Assembly: GCF_019468465.1 (NCBI RefSeq)
Contig: NZ_CP080519.1
Span: forward strand, 8,735,001-8,799,000
Reading direction: 5' to 3'
Length of the DNA stretch: 64,000 nt
Source: Amycolatopsis sp. DSM 110486
GTDB taxonomy: Bacteria; Actinomycetota; Actinomycetes; Mycobacteriales; Pseudonocardiaceae
The position numbers and the translations under genes are program-made. This document shows, piece by piece, positions 36,153 through 44,326 of this stretch. The notes beneath the pieces were generated by a model that did no database searches, had not been told where the DNA came from, and saw only the letters and a list, made by a program, of their open reading frames with translations. Within the stretch, counting starts at the first letter, position 1; each line of letters starts with the position of its first letter.

Positions 36153-36569
36153 ATGGAATCGGTTGAACTGCTGGCTGTAGGGCGAGGATCCTCAGCCATT
36201 CCAGTCTCATTCGAGATCCTTGATAGGGAAGGGTTGGGCTTGAGAATGAAGCTCTCAGGTCGAGACTGGCAGTCCTTCACTGAGTCGAATCTGTTCAAGT
36301 GTCTCCTGAGCGCTCGAACCGCCCTAGGGAAGGAAGATCTCCTGCTTTGCTGCCAGGGAGCGCGACCGGACGTGTTTCCCTCCGGAATGCAGCAACAGAT
36401 GGATAGTGGCCGCTTTGCCGCAGTCCTCTCCCGGTCTTACGAAGAGAAAGAGATTGTCGACATCTTCGCTGCGGCTGAACCATCGCAGGTGACTTCTGTG
36501 GAAGCCCAGCGAGTAGCCGTATATCAGTTCTTCAACCTGCCGATTTCTGATGCAGGCGGAGACGCGTAG
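36153..36569 (+). CDS. Immunity-like protein of the toxin cluster
   Basis: A 138-residue protein: ESVELLAVGRGSSAIPVSFE, ILDREGLGLRMKLSGRDWQS, LLLCCQGARPDVFPSGMQQQ and RVAVYQFFNLP. I recall similar sequences beside actinobacterial toxin loci, which supports an immunity role, but the family name is not known to me. The ATG at 36153 has GTGAGG just upstream. GC is lower than in flanking genes. A strong terminator follows the gene. Confidence 0.65.
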   Translation: MESVELLAVGRGSSAIPVSFEILDREGLGLRMKLSGRDWQSFTESNLFKCLLSARTALGKEDLLLCCQGARPDVFPSGMQQQMDSGRFAAVLSRSYEEKEIVDIFAAAEPSQVTSVEAQRVAVYQFFNLPISDAGGDA

Positions 36570-36617
36570 AAGGACCTGGATCGGCGTGTGACGGCAACGC
36601 TGACGGCAACAGGGCCG

Positions 36618-36661
36618 AACGTCGGTGCCCCCCACGAGGTCTCGTGGGGGGCACCGACGTT
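36618..36661. terminator. Perfect 21-bp hairpin terminator
   Basis: Arms 36618-36638 and 36641-36661 are perfect complements with a 2-nt loop. They lie between the convergent immunity-like gene and the integrase remnant. This is the strongest hairpin in the window. No long U-tract on either side. Confidence 0.8.
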
Positions 36662-36664
36662 CAT

Positions 36665-36815
36665 AGAGGGCTTGGCGCTGGAGGCGGAGCCTCACGTGGG
36701 CGTAGACGTCGGCGGCTACGCCGATGTGGGCGTGGCCGAGGAGCTCCTTGATCACGACGAGGTCGACGCCCTGTTCCAGGAGGTGGGTGGCGGTCGAGTG
36801 GCGTTCAGCTGAGGC
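36665..36815 (-). pseudogene. Tyrosine recombinase (phage integrase) C-terminal remnant
   Basis: The minus strand encodes RHSTATHLLEQGVDLVVIKE, LLGHAHIGVAADVYAHVRLR then LQRQAL. This contains the HxLR-like/RHSTATHLL block, LGH and the catalytic Tyr (VYAHV) of integrases. Everything upstream of the RHS block is missing. It marks a lost integrative element next to the toxin cluster. Confidence 0.75.
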
Positions 36816-36966
36816 ACAACCGCCGCGATCTCGTCCACCCGCGCCTGGACTCGCTGCTGCTCGGCGTCGGTCACATCCCTGGCGCGAACATCTGCACCAA
36901 TGCGCTTGTCCCGTCTTCCCGCGCGGGCGTGAATCCGGCTAAATGCGCGCTCTGCCTGGGTTCTTG

Positions 36967-37170
36967 TTAAAACGTCCGTACTTCAATGGTGCTTAGGTCA
37001 ATTCCGTAGTGGCTGTAGACCTTGGTTGTATTTTCGCTTGTCAGTTGGTCCTCGGGGTAGCCGAGAATGCCGGCCGTCCGGACGACGTCCGTTGCCGGGC
37101 CGGCCTCGATCTCCAGATACGGCGGGATCTGTGGCCACTCGTCGATTTCGAGCTGTACGCCGTCGAGGTT
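36967..37170 (-). pseudogene. CYTH-domain (class IV adenylate cyclase-like) C-terminal remnant
   Basis: A minus-strand frame outside any long ORF reads PNLDGVQLEIDEWPQIPPYL then EIEAGPATDVVRTAGILGYP and SENTTKVYSHYGIDL, ending EVRTF. It is the end of a CyaB-like CYTH protein. The N-terminal half with the ExExK motif is absent; an IS5 transposase start abuts it. Confidence 0.65.
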
Positions 37171-37186
37171 CGGAAAACGGACGGCC

Positions 37187-37276
37187 CTACTTGCCGGTAC
37201 GCACCGGCAGCAGATCCTCGATCAACGCCCACTGCTCATCCGACAGCAACTGAAACCGCGACACGACCGGCAGCAT
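37187..37276 (-). pseudogene. IS5-type transposase N-terminal remnant
   Basis: From 37276 the minus strand reads MLPVVSRFQLLSDEQWALIE then DLLPVRTGK and a stop, the first 29 residues of a common actinobacterial IS5-group transposase. The rest is missing and the CYTH fragment follows directly, suggesting a deletion after insertion. Confidence 0.75.
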
Positions 37277-37912
37277 CCCAGCCACTACCCACAACGTTTG
37301 TCAGACACGCCCTAGCCGGCCCTGGTCTCCGGTTGGGCTCCGTTGCTCACGGAGCGCCCGATACGGTGCGACACCGGCCGACACAAACGCTCATGAAAAA
37401 TGCGCCTTGACCTGCGCTAATCAACCCTGGGCGCACTATGTAACACTCGTTGACATCACTAACCGGGGGATTAAAAGCCCGCGGGTTCGACCGTGGTGAT
37501 TTTGAAACGGTCGTCGATTACATGGCCTCTACCTGCGGTTATGTCAGCATAGCAATCGTGTTGCTGTTGCGAACGGCCGTTCTGGGCTCCGTTAGGTCTC
37601 CGTTCTTCCTGCTGTGCTCAAGGGGTCAAATCATAGGTCCTGACCTGGTGTTTTGCCTCTTGGTGGCGAGCATCGTCCGGCGGCTGTCCGGGCTGCACGA
37701 GATTCGACGTCTCGTGTAGGGCCATTCGGGTGACGGCTAGGGTCGCCGAGCTAGTCTGCTCGAAACCTGTCCTGCGATTGCTAGCGCCAGAGGGATTTCC
37801 GAATCCTGTAGCGCCCTCCTCGCATGGTGGGTGTTTGGCTTTGGTGGTCCTTTGGCTCGACCGGTGCCAGATGCGGAGCCCGTGACGGCGGTGACTGTCT
37901 AGGCTGGTGGGG
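37277..37912. other. Intergenic, nothing recognised
   Basis: No protein-like frame. GC is lower than the window average in 37400-37650. No intact regulatory element seen. Confidence 0.45.
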
Positions 37913-38000
37913 ATGGCGCCAACGGGATCGGACGCGATCCGCCTGGCGACTGTGCGCGGCACCTCGGGCTCGGGTAAGAGTCCCGTTGCGCCGGTGGTCC
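37913..38000 (+). pseudogene. P-loop kinase N-terminal remnant
   Basis: ATG 37913 begins APTGSDAIRLATVRGTSGSG then KSPVAP, a Walker A motif (GTSGSGKS) as in uridine-kinase-like or AAA-type small kinases. TAGGCT 11 bp upstream suggests a leaderless promoter. After about 30 residues the frame loses similarity. A truncated gene. Confidence 0.5.
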
Positions 38001-38665
38001 GTTCATACCTGGGGCGGGCTTGTGCGGTGGCGGCTTTTTCCGGCCGCAGTCGGAACTTTCACGGTCCCGACCTGTGCCGTCACATGGCATGGATGCGCGG
38101 GGTGCTGAGCGGATCAAGTCCGAGTGCGCGTGGCCGCTGAGGCTTCCGGATCCGGGAAGAACTTGCCAGGGTGTTGAATCCGCCCGCCGGCGCACGCCCG
38201 TTCTTCAAAAGGCGGGGTTCTGGTCAGTTTGCCGAAGTCGCTGGGCGAACCGGCGAGCGTCCTGTTCTGCTGCGCTGCGGGTGTCCGATGTTCGCCCAGC
38301 GAGTCCCTTCGCGTGCCTGGGTCGCAAGCCGAGCCTTCCCAGTCACCGATGTCCAGCCGCTGCACGCCTTCGCCGGTCCGGATCATCGTGTCGCCGTAGA
38401 CGGTCAGGTGCACTGTGGACCCGCGGATCTGGCTGGCGTCGCCCGGCGCGAGCGGTTCCATGTTGTTGACGCTGCGATGTCGGTCTGGGTTGGGACAGTG
38501 CGTTCGGCGAGCTGTGCAAAACTCCGACCAACGCCGAATTCGGTTCTGAACGTCGCCTTGGATACGGTAATGCTGGCTGCCCGCCCGAGTACCCCAACGC
38601 CGCCGGTGCTTGGTCTACGTTGCGCAACATGATCGCAGGGCAGGACCGGTCGTTCGAGATTGGTT
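38001..38665. other. Gene-poor stretch before a terminator
   Basis: A plus-strand frame reaching the terminator reads GWDSAFGELCKTPTNAEFGS and AWSTLRNMIAGQDRSFEI, which may be the tail of a lost exported protein. On minus, MEPLAPGDASQIRG resembles the leader of soluble Ser/Thr kinases but no kinase follows. Nothing complete. Confidence 0.35.
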
Positions 38666-38701
38666 CCGAAGGGGGCGGTGCGGCAGCACCGCCCCCTTCG
38701 G
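38666..38701 (+). terminator. Perfect 16-bp hairpin terminator
   Basis: CCGAAGGGGGCGGTGC and GCACCGCCCCCTTCGG are perfect complements around GGCA. It follows the possible protein tail ending near 38660 on the plus strand, so it probably ended that lost gene. Confidence 0.75.
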
Positions 38702-38873
38702 GAGCGTCAGGGAGTTGTGACCACGGTCGAGACCGTGTTGGTTACCGGTGGTACTGGATGGAGATCGCTATCGCGTTTGCACGCGGCAGTGCTGAGCGCG
38801 ATGACGGTGACGAGGGCCGCCGCCATCGACCGGACACGTGATCTTACTGGTGCCGACACTTTTCGACGCGGGC

Positions 38874-39400
38874 TCATGGGTCAAGTGTAGGCGGCTTAGC
38901 AAACATTGATCTGGCAGACAAACTGGGCATCAGAGAAGACGACATGGTTGCCCGGTTCGGGATTGTTTCGTCTCCGACGTTGCCCGCACTGATCACGCCG
39001 AGAACGACGAGTCCACCCGTGGTGTCGTGCACCTCGACAGGGCCGCCACTGTCACCATGCTGAACCATCCGGCTTCCATCGGACGAATAGCCGGTATCTA
39101 CTCCGCACACCGTTTTGCACGGACGGATCCTTTACCGGCGAAAACTGTCGCGGCATTGTCGACCTCGTCCAAGGCTGCGCGCCCGTTGACAACTTCACAG
39201 ACTTCCGGTGCGACGTAACCGCGAGGAGTTGAAGCGCTCGGATCTATGAACCTCGGCATCTGTTTCATTGTTTCCCTCAGGAGCGCGCGGTCACTGCGCC
39301 CATATTTCCCGTGGTATAGAACGTGCTGCCACTGACGTATCCTTGCATCACTGTGAAGTTTTGTTCGAAACAACTGAGCTGACCGATGATGCACGCGCGT
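38874..39400 (-). pseudogene. Trypsin-like (S1) serine protease, multiply frameshifted
   Basis: Three minus-strand frames join into one protein: GYVSGSTFYTTGNMGAVTAR, then PRGYVAPEVCEVVNGRAALD and EVDNAATVFAGKG, then GVDTGYSSDGSRMVQHGDSG followed by GPVEV. The last holds the catalytic Ser (GDSGGP). The His/Asp half is missing or unreadable. At least two frameshifts and a 5' truncation are present. Confidence 0.65.
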
Positions 39401-39489
39401 TCGCGCTCACGTGGCTGGCGACCGAACCCGGCGACCCGTGGCACAGGGACAGCGAGTCGGCTAAGTTCCGGAGAGACGTGCGGGTCGCG

Positions 39490-39610
39490 GAACCACTCGC
39501 GCAGGTCGATGACGAGGCCGGCTTCGGGCGGTAGTCCGTGCCCGAAGCCGAACGAAACGACGCGCAACTGCGGGTGGTCGGCGTGGTCGTGGGTGCTGGT
39601 CGTCGTCTCC
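39490..39610 (-). pseudogene. RapZ C-terminal-domain-like fragment
   Basis: The minus strand encodes HPQLRVVSFGFGHGLPPEAG then LVIDLREWFRDPHVSPEL, matching the C-terminal domain of RapZ-type proteins (VxSFGYGHG...DxREWFRDPH). Similarity ends abruptly at the S1 protease remnant. Confidence 0.65.
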
Positions 39611-40024
39611 TCGATGAACCGCGGCGGCCTGGCCGGATCCGTGTTCGAAATGGACGACCGCATGACCGGCTACGACGTGCGCGGCACCATCGACGCCGGG
39701 TTCGAAGCCGCGAAGATGCTGGCGCGCGTCGACGTCGGCGACCCCGCGACCGTCGCCACGCTCGAGACCTGCGGCCGTGCCGTCACCGAGCTCAACCGCG
39801 CCGGGGTCGTCGCGATACTGGAGCCAATCCTCACCCGCCGAGTCGAGGGCCGCGCGGTCAACGACCTCTCGCCCTACGAATCCTGGCGCGCCGCTCTCGC
39901 GCAGCCCGGCGTCCGCGGCCTGATCGTCGGCCGGTCCCTGCTCTACCCGCCGGATGACGACGTGGCCGCAGCGGTCGACACGGCCGTGTCGCTGGTCCGC
40001 CCAGAACGGCGGGTCCGCTCGTGA
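39602..40024 (+). pseudogene. Cgl0159-like aldolase, 5' truncated with internal deletion
   Basis: It reads MNRGGLAGSVFEMDDRMTGY, AAKMLARVDVGDPATVATLE, VVAILEPILTRRVEGRAVND and GVRGLIVGRSLLYPPDDDVA. This is the second half of the (beta/alpha)8 Cgl0159/LacD-like aldolase family. Between RAVNDLSP and YESWRAAL about 70-80 residues with central strands are missing, and no start is present. Despite its long open frame I treat it as a relic. Confidence 0.65.
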
Positions 40025-40034
40025 CCCGAGGCGC

Positions 40035-41015
40035 TCAGCCGAGCGAGCTGATCGCCGCCGCGAGGCGCTGCGCGCGGTCCTTGCGGGCGACCAGCGCGGT
40101 GTCGAGGTCGACGGGGACGAAGCGGGTTTTCGTGCCCGGCGCGGCGCGGGCCACGACGTCCATGTCGGCGCTGATCACCGTGGCCACCATCGCGTAGCCG
40201 CCACCGGAGACGGCGTCGCGGTGCAGGATGATGGGTTGCGTGCCGCCGGGGATCTGGATGGAGCCCACAGCGTAACCGGCGTCGACGATGTTCGACGGGT
40301 CGGAGCCGGCGCCGAAGGGCTGCACGCGTTCGCGCCACTCGACGCCGGGGCCGTCGTAGCGCAGGCCGGCGCGGTCGGCGACCGGGGTGAGCGTCCACTC
40401 CTGCTCGGTCAGGTTGGCGAGGCCGCGTTCGGTGAGGCGGTGGTCGTAGAGCCCCAACATCACGCGGACCTGTTGCTGCGGGCCGAAAACCGGCCGGTGT
40501 TCCTCGGCGACGGTGTCGCCGGGCGGCGGGTTCGCCGGCGCGCCGATCGGCACCACGTCCCCCGGCTCTAGCTTCCGCCCTCGGAACCCGCCGAGGGCGC
40601 CGAGCAGGTACGTCGAGCGGCTGCCCAGCACCGCGGGCACGTCGATGCCACCGGAGAACGCGAGGAAGTAGCGGGAGCCGCCGCCGATGTAACCGAAGGA
40701 CAGCTCGTCGCCGTCGGCCAGTGCCAGGCGGGTCCACTGAGGACGTTCCTCGCCGTTGACCTTCACCGGCACCGGCGCGCCGGTCACCGCGACCTCCAGC
40801 GAGCCGTGGGCGCGCAGGACCGGGCCGAGGTAGGTGCACTCGAGCAGCGCTTCGCCGTCGCGGTTGCCCACCAACGCGTTGGCCAGCTCGGCCGAGTACT
40901 GGTCGAGCGCCCCGCCCTGCGGGATGCCCAGGTCGTAGTAGCGGATGCGGCCGCGGTCCTGGACGGTCGTCGCCAGTCCGGGCTGGCTGATCTCGATCGC
41001 GCGCTCACTTGCCAC
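40035..41015 (-). CDS. pxpC: 5-oxoprolinase subunit C (KipA family)
   Basis: A 326-residue protein of the KipA/urea-amidolyase C family: TVQDRGRIRYYDLGIPQGGA, LDQYSAELANALVGN, LGALGGFRGRKLEPGD and GGYAMVATVISADMD. With PxpA and PxpB it forms the ATP-dependent 5-oxoproline (pyroglutamate) hydrolase; databases often mislabel it biotin-dependent carboxyltransferase. The GTG start at 41015 overlaps pxpB by 11 bp, so translation is coupled. Last gene of the operon. Confidence 0.93.
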   Translation of the reverse strand: MASERAIEISQPGLATTVQDRGRIRYYDLGIPQGGALDQYSAELANALVGNRDGEALLECTYLGPVLRAHGSLEVAVTGAPVPVKVNGEERPQWTRLALADGDELSFGYIGGGSRYFLAFSGGIDVPAVLGSRSTYLLGALGGFRGRKLEPGDVVPIGAPANPPPGDTVAEEHRPVFGPQQQVRVMLGLYDHRLTERGLANLTEQEWTLTPVADRAGLRYDGPGVEWRERVQPFGAGSDPSNIVDAGYAVGSIQIPGGTQPIILHRDAVSGGGYAMVATVISADMDVVARAAPGTKTRFVPVDLDTALVARKDRAQRLAAAISSLG

Positions 41016-41910
41016 GGAGCACCTCCAGCAGGGTGGCGTTGTAGGCCTCTGGGTCGGCGACGGCCCGCTCGGTGTCGAACTCGACGGGCACGATCCGGTA
41101 GCGGAACGTGCCTGCTGCCACTTCGGCTTCGATCGCGCGGTACTCCTCTTCGGACACCGGCGTGAACTTCACGACGTCGCCGGGCCGGAAGAACACCATG
41201 GAATCGGCGAAGTCGGCCAGCTTCTGCGCCGGGTCGAAGATCGGCGCCGCCGCGATGCCGAACATCTGGTAACCGCCCGCGCCGCGCACGGAGTAGATGC
41301 AGGCGAAGCACCCGCCGTGACCCACGGTCAGCTTCGGGGTGTCCGTGCGCGGGCTTAGGTACTTTGGCACCTCCAGCTGTTTGTCGCGGCCGACCAGCTG
41401 GAACAGGAACGGCAGGCCGGCGACGAACCCGACCATCGAGACGATCCACGGGTTCGTGTGGTGGCGCTGGATGAACTCGGCCGCGCCGTCGAGGTCGTTG
41501 ATCCGCGCCGCGTAGTCGAGGTCATTGCCACTCGGGTCCTGGTGGTACCCCTCGCGAAACCGCGCGCCGACCTCGCGGGTGTACGGATCGTCGTACCACA
41601 CGGGGACTTCGATGATCCGGGTCGACAGCACGGTGCTGCTTTGCCGCTGCGTCGCGGTTTCCAGCTCCCGGACGGTGGTCTCGAGGTCGGCCGGCGCCAC
41701 CACGTCGGGGTCGAAGCGGATGAGCAGCGACGCGTTGGCCGGGCAGATGTCGACCACGCCGTCGAGGGACTTCGCGGCCAGCGCGCGTGCGATGCCCATG
41801 GCCCGCAGGTTCCCCGGCAGGCTCATCTCCTCCGCGATCTCGACGAACAGGAACTCGTCGCCGCCCCACGTGTAGCGGGCCTGGGCGGGCAGGGTCTGCG
41901 GTGCGCTCAC
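41005..41910 (-). CDS. pxpB: 5-oxoprolinase subunit B (KipI family)
   Basis: A 301-residue KipI-family protein: RYTWGGDEFLFVEIAEEM, IIEVPVWYDDPYTREVGARF, GFVAGLPFLFQLVGRDK, KYLSPRTDTPKLTVGHGGCF and the IFDPAQKLADFADSM block. It is about 70 residues longer at the N-terminus than E. coli PxpB, as is usual in actinobacteria. GTG 41910 overlaps the accC stop (GTGA). It forms a complex with PxpC; together they phosphorylate and open the pyroglutamate ring with PxpA. Confidence 0.93.
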   Translation of the reverse strand: MSAPQTLPAQARYTWGGDEFLFVEIAEEMSLPGNLRAMGIARALAAKSLDGVVDICPANASLLIRFDPDVVAPADLETTVRELETATQRQSSTVLSTRIIEVPVWYDDPYTREVGARFREGYHQDPSGNDLDYAARINDLDGAAEFIQRHHTNPWIVSMVGFVAGLPFLFQLVGRDKQLEVPKYLSPRTDTPKLTVGHGGCFACIYSVRGAGGYQMFGIAAAPIFDPAQKLADFADSMVFFRPGDVVKFTPVSEEEYRAIEAEVAAGTFRYRIVPVEFDTERAVADPEAYNATLLEVLRGK

Positions 41911-43256
41911 GCCGTCTCCTTCAGCAGTCCGGGAGCCGTTTCGATGAACTTCGTGTGGTGCTCGACCGCGGCGAACTCGGGCCGCGCGAACAGGGTCAGG
42001 TGCAGGCCGATCGTCGTCGCGATCCCGGTGATCTCGACGCCGCGCAGCGCCTCGGTCATCTGCGCCATCGCTGCGGCGCGGTCGGGGCCGTGCACGATCA
42101 GCTTGGCGATCATCGAGTCGTAGTACGGCGCCACCGCGTCACCCGCCTCGACCCCGCTGTCCACCCGCGCGCCGGACGGCCACGTCAGGGTTTCGACCGT
42201 GCCGGGGCTCGGCATGAACCCGCGGTCGGGGTCTTCGGCGTTGATGCGCGATTCGAAGGCGTGCCCGGTGAACGTGACGTCGTCCTGGGCCAGGCCGAGC
42301 GGTTCGCCGCGGGCGATCCGCAGCTGCTGCTCGACGAGGTCGATGCCCGTCACGAGCTCGGTCACGGGGTGCTCGACCTGCAGGCGCGTGTTCATCTCGA
42401 TGAATGCCGCTTCACGGCGCACCGGGTCGTACAGGAACTCGACCGTGCCGACCCCGCGGTATTGGCAGGCCTGCGCGAGATCGATCGACGAGTGGCGGAT
42501 CCGTTCGCGGACCTCGTCGGGCAGGTCGGGCGCGGGGGCCTCCTCGAGCACCTTCTGCGAGCGGCGCTGCATCGAGCAATCGCGGTCGCCGAGGTGGATC
42601 ACGCGTTCGCCGTCGCCGAGCACCTGCACCTCGACGTGGCGCGCGCGTTCGACGAACCGCTCCAGGTACATCGTGTCGTCGCCGAAGCTCGCCCGCGCCT
42701 CGGACCGCGTGAGGTCGAGCGCGGAGAGGAAGTCGGTCGGATCGGTGACGAGCCGGATGCCCCGGCCGCCGCCACCCGCGGACGCCTTGAGCACCAACGG
42801 GAAACCGACCTCGCGGGCGACCGCGAGCGGGTCGGCGTCGGGGTCGAGCGGTCCGCCGGAACCGGCCAGCACCGGCACCCCCGCCTTGCGAGCGGCTTCG
42901 CGGGCGGCGACCTTGTCGCCCATGAGCCGGATCGCGTCGGGCGCTGGGCCGACCCACGTGAACCCGGCGTCGAGCACGGCCTGCGCGAAAGCGGCGTTCT
43001 CGGACAGGAAACCGAAACCGGGGTGCACGGCGTCGGCGCCGGTGTCGCGCGCCGCCTTCAGAACGGCGTCCTGGTCGAGGTAGCTGTCGCGGGCCGGCGG
43101 CGGGCCGATCACCACGGCTTCGTCGGCGGTCCGCGCCGCAAGCGAATCGCGATCCGCTTCACTGCACACGGCGACGGTGGTGAGGCCCAGCTCGCGGGCG
43201 GTGCGCATGATCCGGACGGCGATCTCGCCGCGGTTGGCGATGAGGAGCTTGCGCAC
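41907..43256 (-). CDS. accC: Biotin carboxylase
   Basis: A 449-residue ATP-grasp biotin carboxylase: KLLIANRGEIAVRIMRTARE, VHPGFGFLSENAAFAQA, KASAGGGGRGIRLV (glycine-rich ATP loop), GDRDCSMQRRSQKVLEEAP and FIEMNTRLQVEHPVTELVTG (carboxylase signature). It carboxylates biotin on the carrier encoded just upstream. It is wedged between accB and pxpB with only 3 bp and a 4-bp overlap, so it belongs to the 5-oxoprolinase operon rather than fatty-acid synthesis. GTG start at 43256. Confidence 0.95.
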   Translation of the reverse strand: MRKLLIANRGEIAVRIMRTARELGLTTVAVCSEADRDSLAARTADEAVVIGPPPARDSYLDQDAVLKAARDTGADAVHPGFGFLSENAAFAQAVLDAGFTWVGPAPDAIRLMGDKVAAREAARKAGVPVLAGSGGPLDPDADPLAVAREVGFPLVLKASAGGGGRGIRLVTDPTDFLSALDLTRSEARASFGDDTMYLERFVERARHVEVQVLGDGERVIHLGDRDCSMQRRSQKVLEEAPAPDLPDEVRERIRHSSIDLAQACQYRGVGTVEFLYDPVRREAAFIEMNTRLQVEHPVTELVTGIDLVEQQLRIARGEPLGLAQDDVTFTGHAFESRINAEDPDRGFMPSPGTVETLTWPSGARVDSGVEAGDAVAPYYDSMIAKLIVHGPDRAAAMAQMTEALRGVEITGIATTIGLHLTLFARPEFAAVEHHTKFIETAPGLLKETA

Positions 43257-43259
43257 GCG

Positions 43260-43496
43260 TCAGTCCTCCACCACGACGAGGACCTCGCCGGGTGTCACCG
43301 TGCCCCCGTCCACGACGTTGATCGACTTGACCGTGCCCGCCGTCTCCGCGCGGATCTCGGTGAACTGCTTCATCACCTCGACGATGCCGACGGCGGCGCC
43401 GGCCTCGATGCGGTCGCCGGGCTGCACGAACGGCTCCTTGTCGGGCCCGGGACGCGTGTAGAAGATGCCGGGAAGCGGAGAGAGGATGTCGGACAC
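43260..43496 (-). CDS. accB: Biotin carboxyl carrier protein (short form)
   Basis: A 78-residue biotinyl domain with no linker: ILSPLPGIFYTRPGPDKEPF, GDRIEAGAAVGIVEVMKQF and GTVKSINVVDGGTVTPGEVL. The biotin lysine lies in VEVMKQF instead of EAMKM; this variant is common in carriers linked to PxpA/KipI operons. GTG 43496 is preceded by AGGCAGG. pxpA ends 11 bp upstream and accC starts 3 bp downstream. Confidence 0.9.
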   Translation of the reverse strand: MSDILSPLPGIFYTRPGPDKEPFVQPGDRIEAGAAVGIVEVMKQFTEIRAETAGTVKSINVVDGGTVTPGEVLVVVED

Positions 43497-43507
43497 GGAC
43501 CTGCCTT

Positions 43508-44230
43508 TCACTGGTTCTCGTCGAGCACGGCGCGCACGGCCGCGGCGACCTCGGGGGAGTTGGGGGCGTCGGAGTGCACGCAGACGCTGTCGAAGCGGAT
43601 GTCCAGCTCCGCGCCGCCGACCGACAGCACGGGCCGGCCCTTCAGCGCGCGGCCGACGCGCTCGGCCGCAGCGGCCGGGTCGGTGCGCCCGGGACGGCGG
43701 AGGATGATCAGGTTGCCCTCGTCGTCGTAGTTCAGGTCGACGTAGAGCTCGGCCACGAACGGCACGCCGAGCTCGGCGCACACCGTCTCGTGCGCGGTGC
43801 CGGCGATGCCGAAGAACGGTACGCCGAAGACCTTCGCCGCGCGGGCCGCACCGGCCATGAGCTCGGGATCGCTGGCGAGCATGCCGTAGAGCGCGCCGTG
43901 GGGTTTGACGTGGTTGAGCGGGGCGCCGTGCTTGGTCAGGAACGCCGTGAGCGCCCCCACCTGGTACAGCACGATCGACTCGACCTCTTCGGAAGTCAGG
44001 ACCATGCGGCGCCGGCCGAAGCCGGTCAGGTCGGGCAGCCCGGGGTGCGCGCCGATGCGGACGTCGTGCGCGACGGCGGCGGCGACGGTCGCGTTCATGA
44101 CGTCGGGATCGCCCGCGTGGAAGCCGCAGGCCAGGTTGATCACGTCGACGAGGTCGAGGAGCGCTTCGTCGTTGCCGAAGCTGTGCAGGCCGAGTCCTTC
44201 GCCCATGTCGGAATTCAGGGTCGCGGTCAT
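43508..44230 (-). CDS. pxpA: 5-oxoprolinase subunit A (LamB/YcsF)
   Basis: A 240-residue YcsF/LamB-family protein: LNSDMGEGLGLHSFGNDEAL, INLACGFHAGDPDVM, IGAHPGLPDLTGFGRRRM, LNHVKPHGALYGML and the HETVCAELGVPFVAELYVDL block. It is the metal-binding, ring-opening subunit in family knowledge. I choose ATG 44230; there is no Shine-Dalgarno but TACTGT lies about 10 bp upstream, so the mRNA may be leaderless. First gene of the operon, divergent from pucR. Confidence 0.95.
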   Translation of the reverse strand: MTATLNSDMGEGLGLHSFGNDEALLDLVDVINLACGFHAGDPDVMNATVAAAVAHDVRIGAHPGLPDLTGFGRRRMVLTSEEVESIVLYQVGALTAFLTKHGAPLNHVKPHGALYGMLASDPELMAGAARAAKVFGVPFFGIAGTAHETVCAELGVPFVAELYVDLNYDDEGNLIILRRPGRTDPAAAAERVGRALKGRPVLSVGGAELDIRFDSVCVHSDAPNSPEVAAAVRAVLDENQ

Positions 44231-44299
44231 GGTGGGTAACAGTAGGCAGGATGTGGTGGCGGGCACATTGGTCAGAGTGACCTAATCGTCTGGGCTGGG

Positions 44300-44312
44300 T
44301 TGTGCTGAGTGC
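44300..44312 (+). promoter_or_regulatory. Repeat motif TTGTGCTGAGTGC upstream of pucR
   Basis: This 13-mer occurs here, in the pxpA-pucR divergent region, and identically at 45760-45772 just after pucR. The half GCTGAGTGC also recurs inverted at 45796-45804. A binding site for PucR or another local regulator is inferred from copy number and position only. Confidence 0.4.
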
Positions 44313-44326
44313 TCTACGCTGCCCGG

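Noticed and set aside
37475..37500. Sequence resembling a tRNA T-arm (GCGGGTTCGACC)
   Set aside because: No acceptor, D or anticodon arms can be folded around it; probably chance.
38114..38461. MEPLAPGDASQIRG start as a kinase gene
   Set aside because: No glycine loop or catalytic motifs follow in any frame.
41787..43730. 647-codon plus-strand frame over accC/pxpA
   Set aside because: Antisense to the pxp operon; typical high-GC mirror frame.
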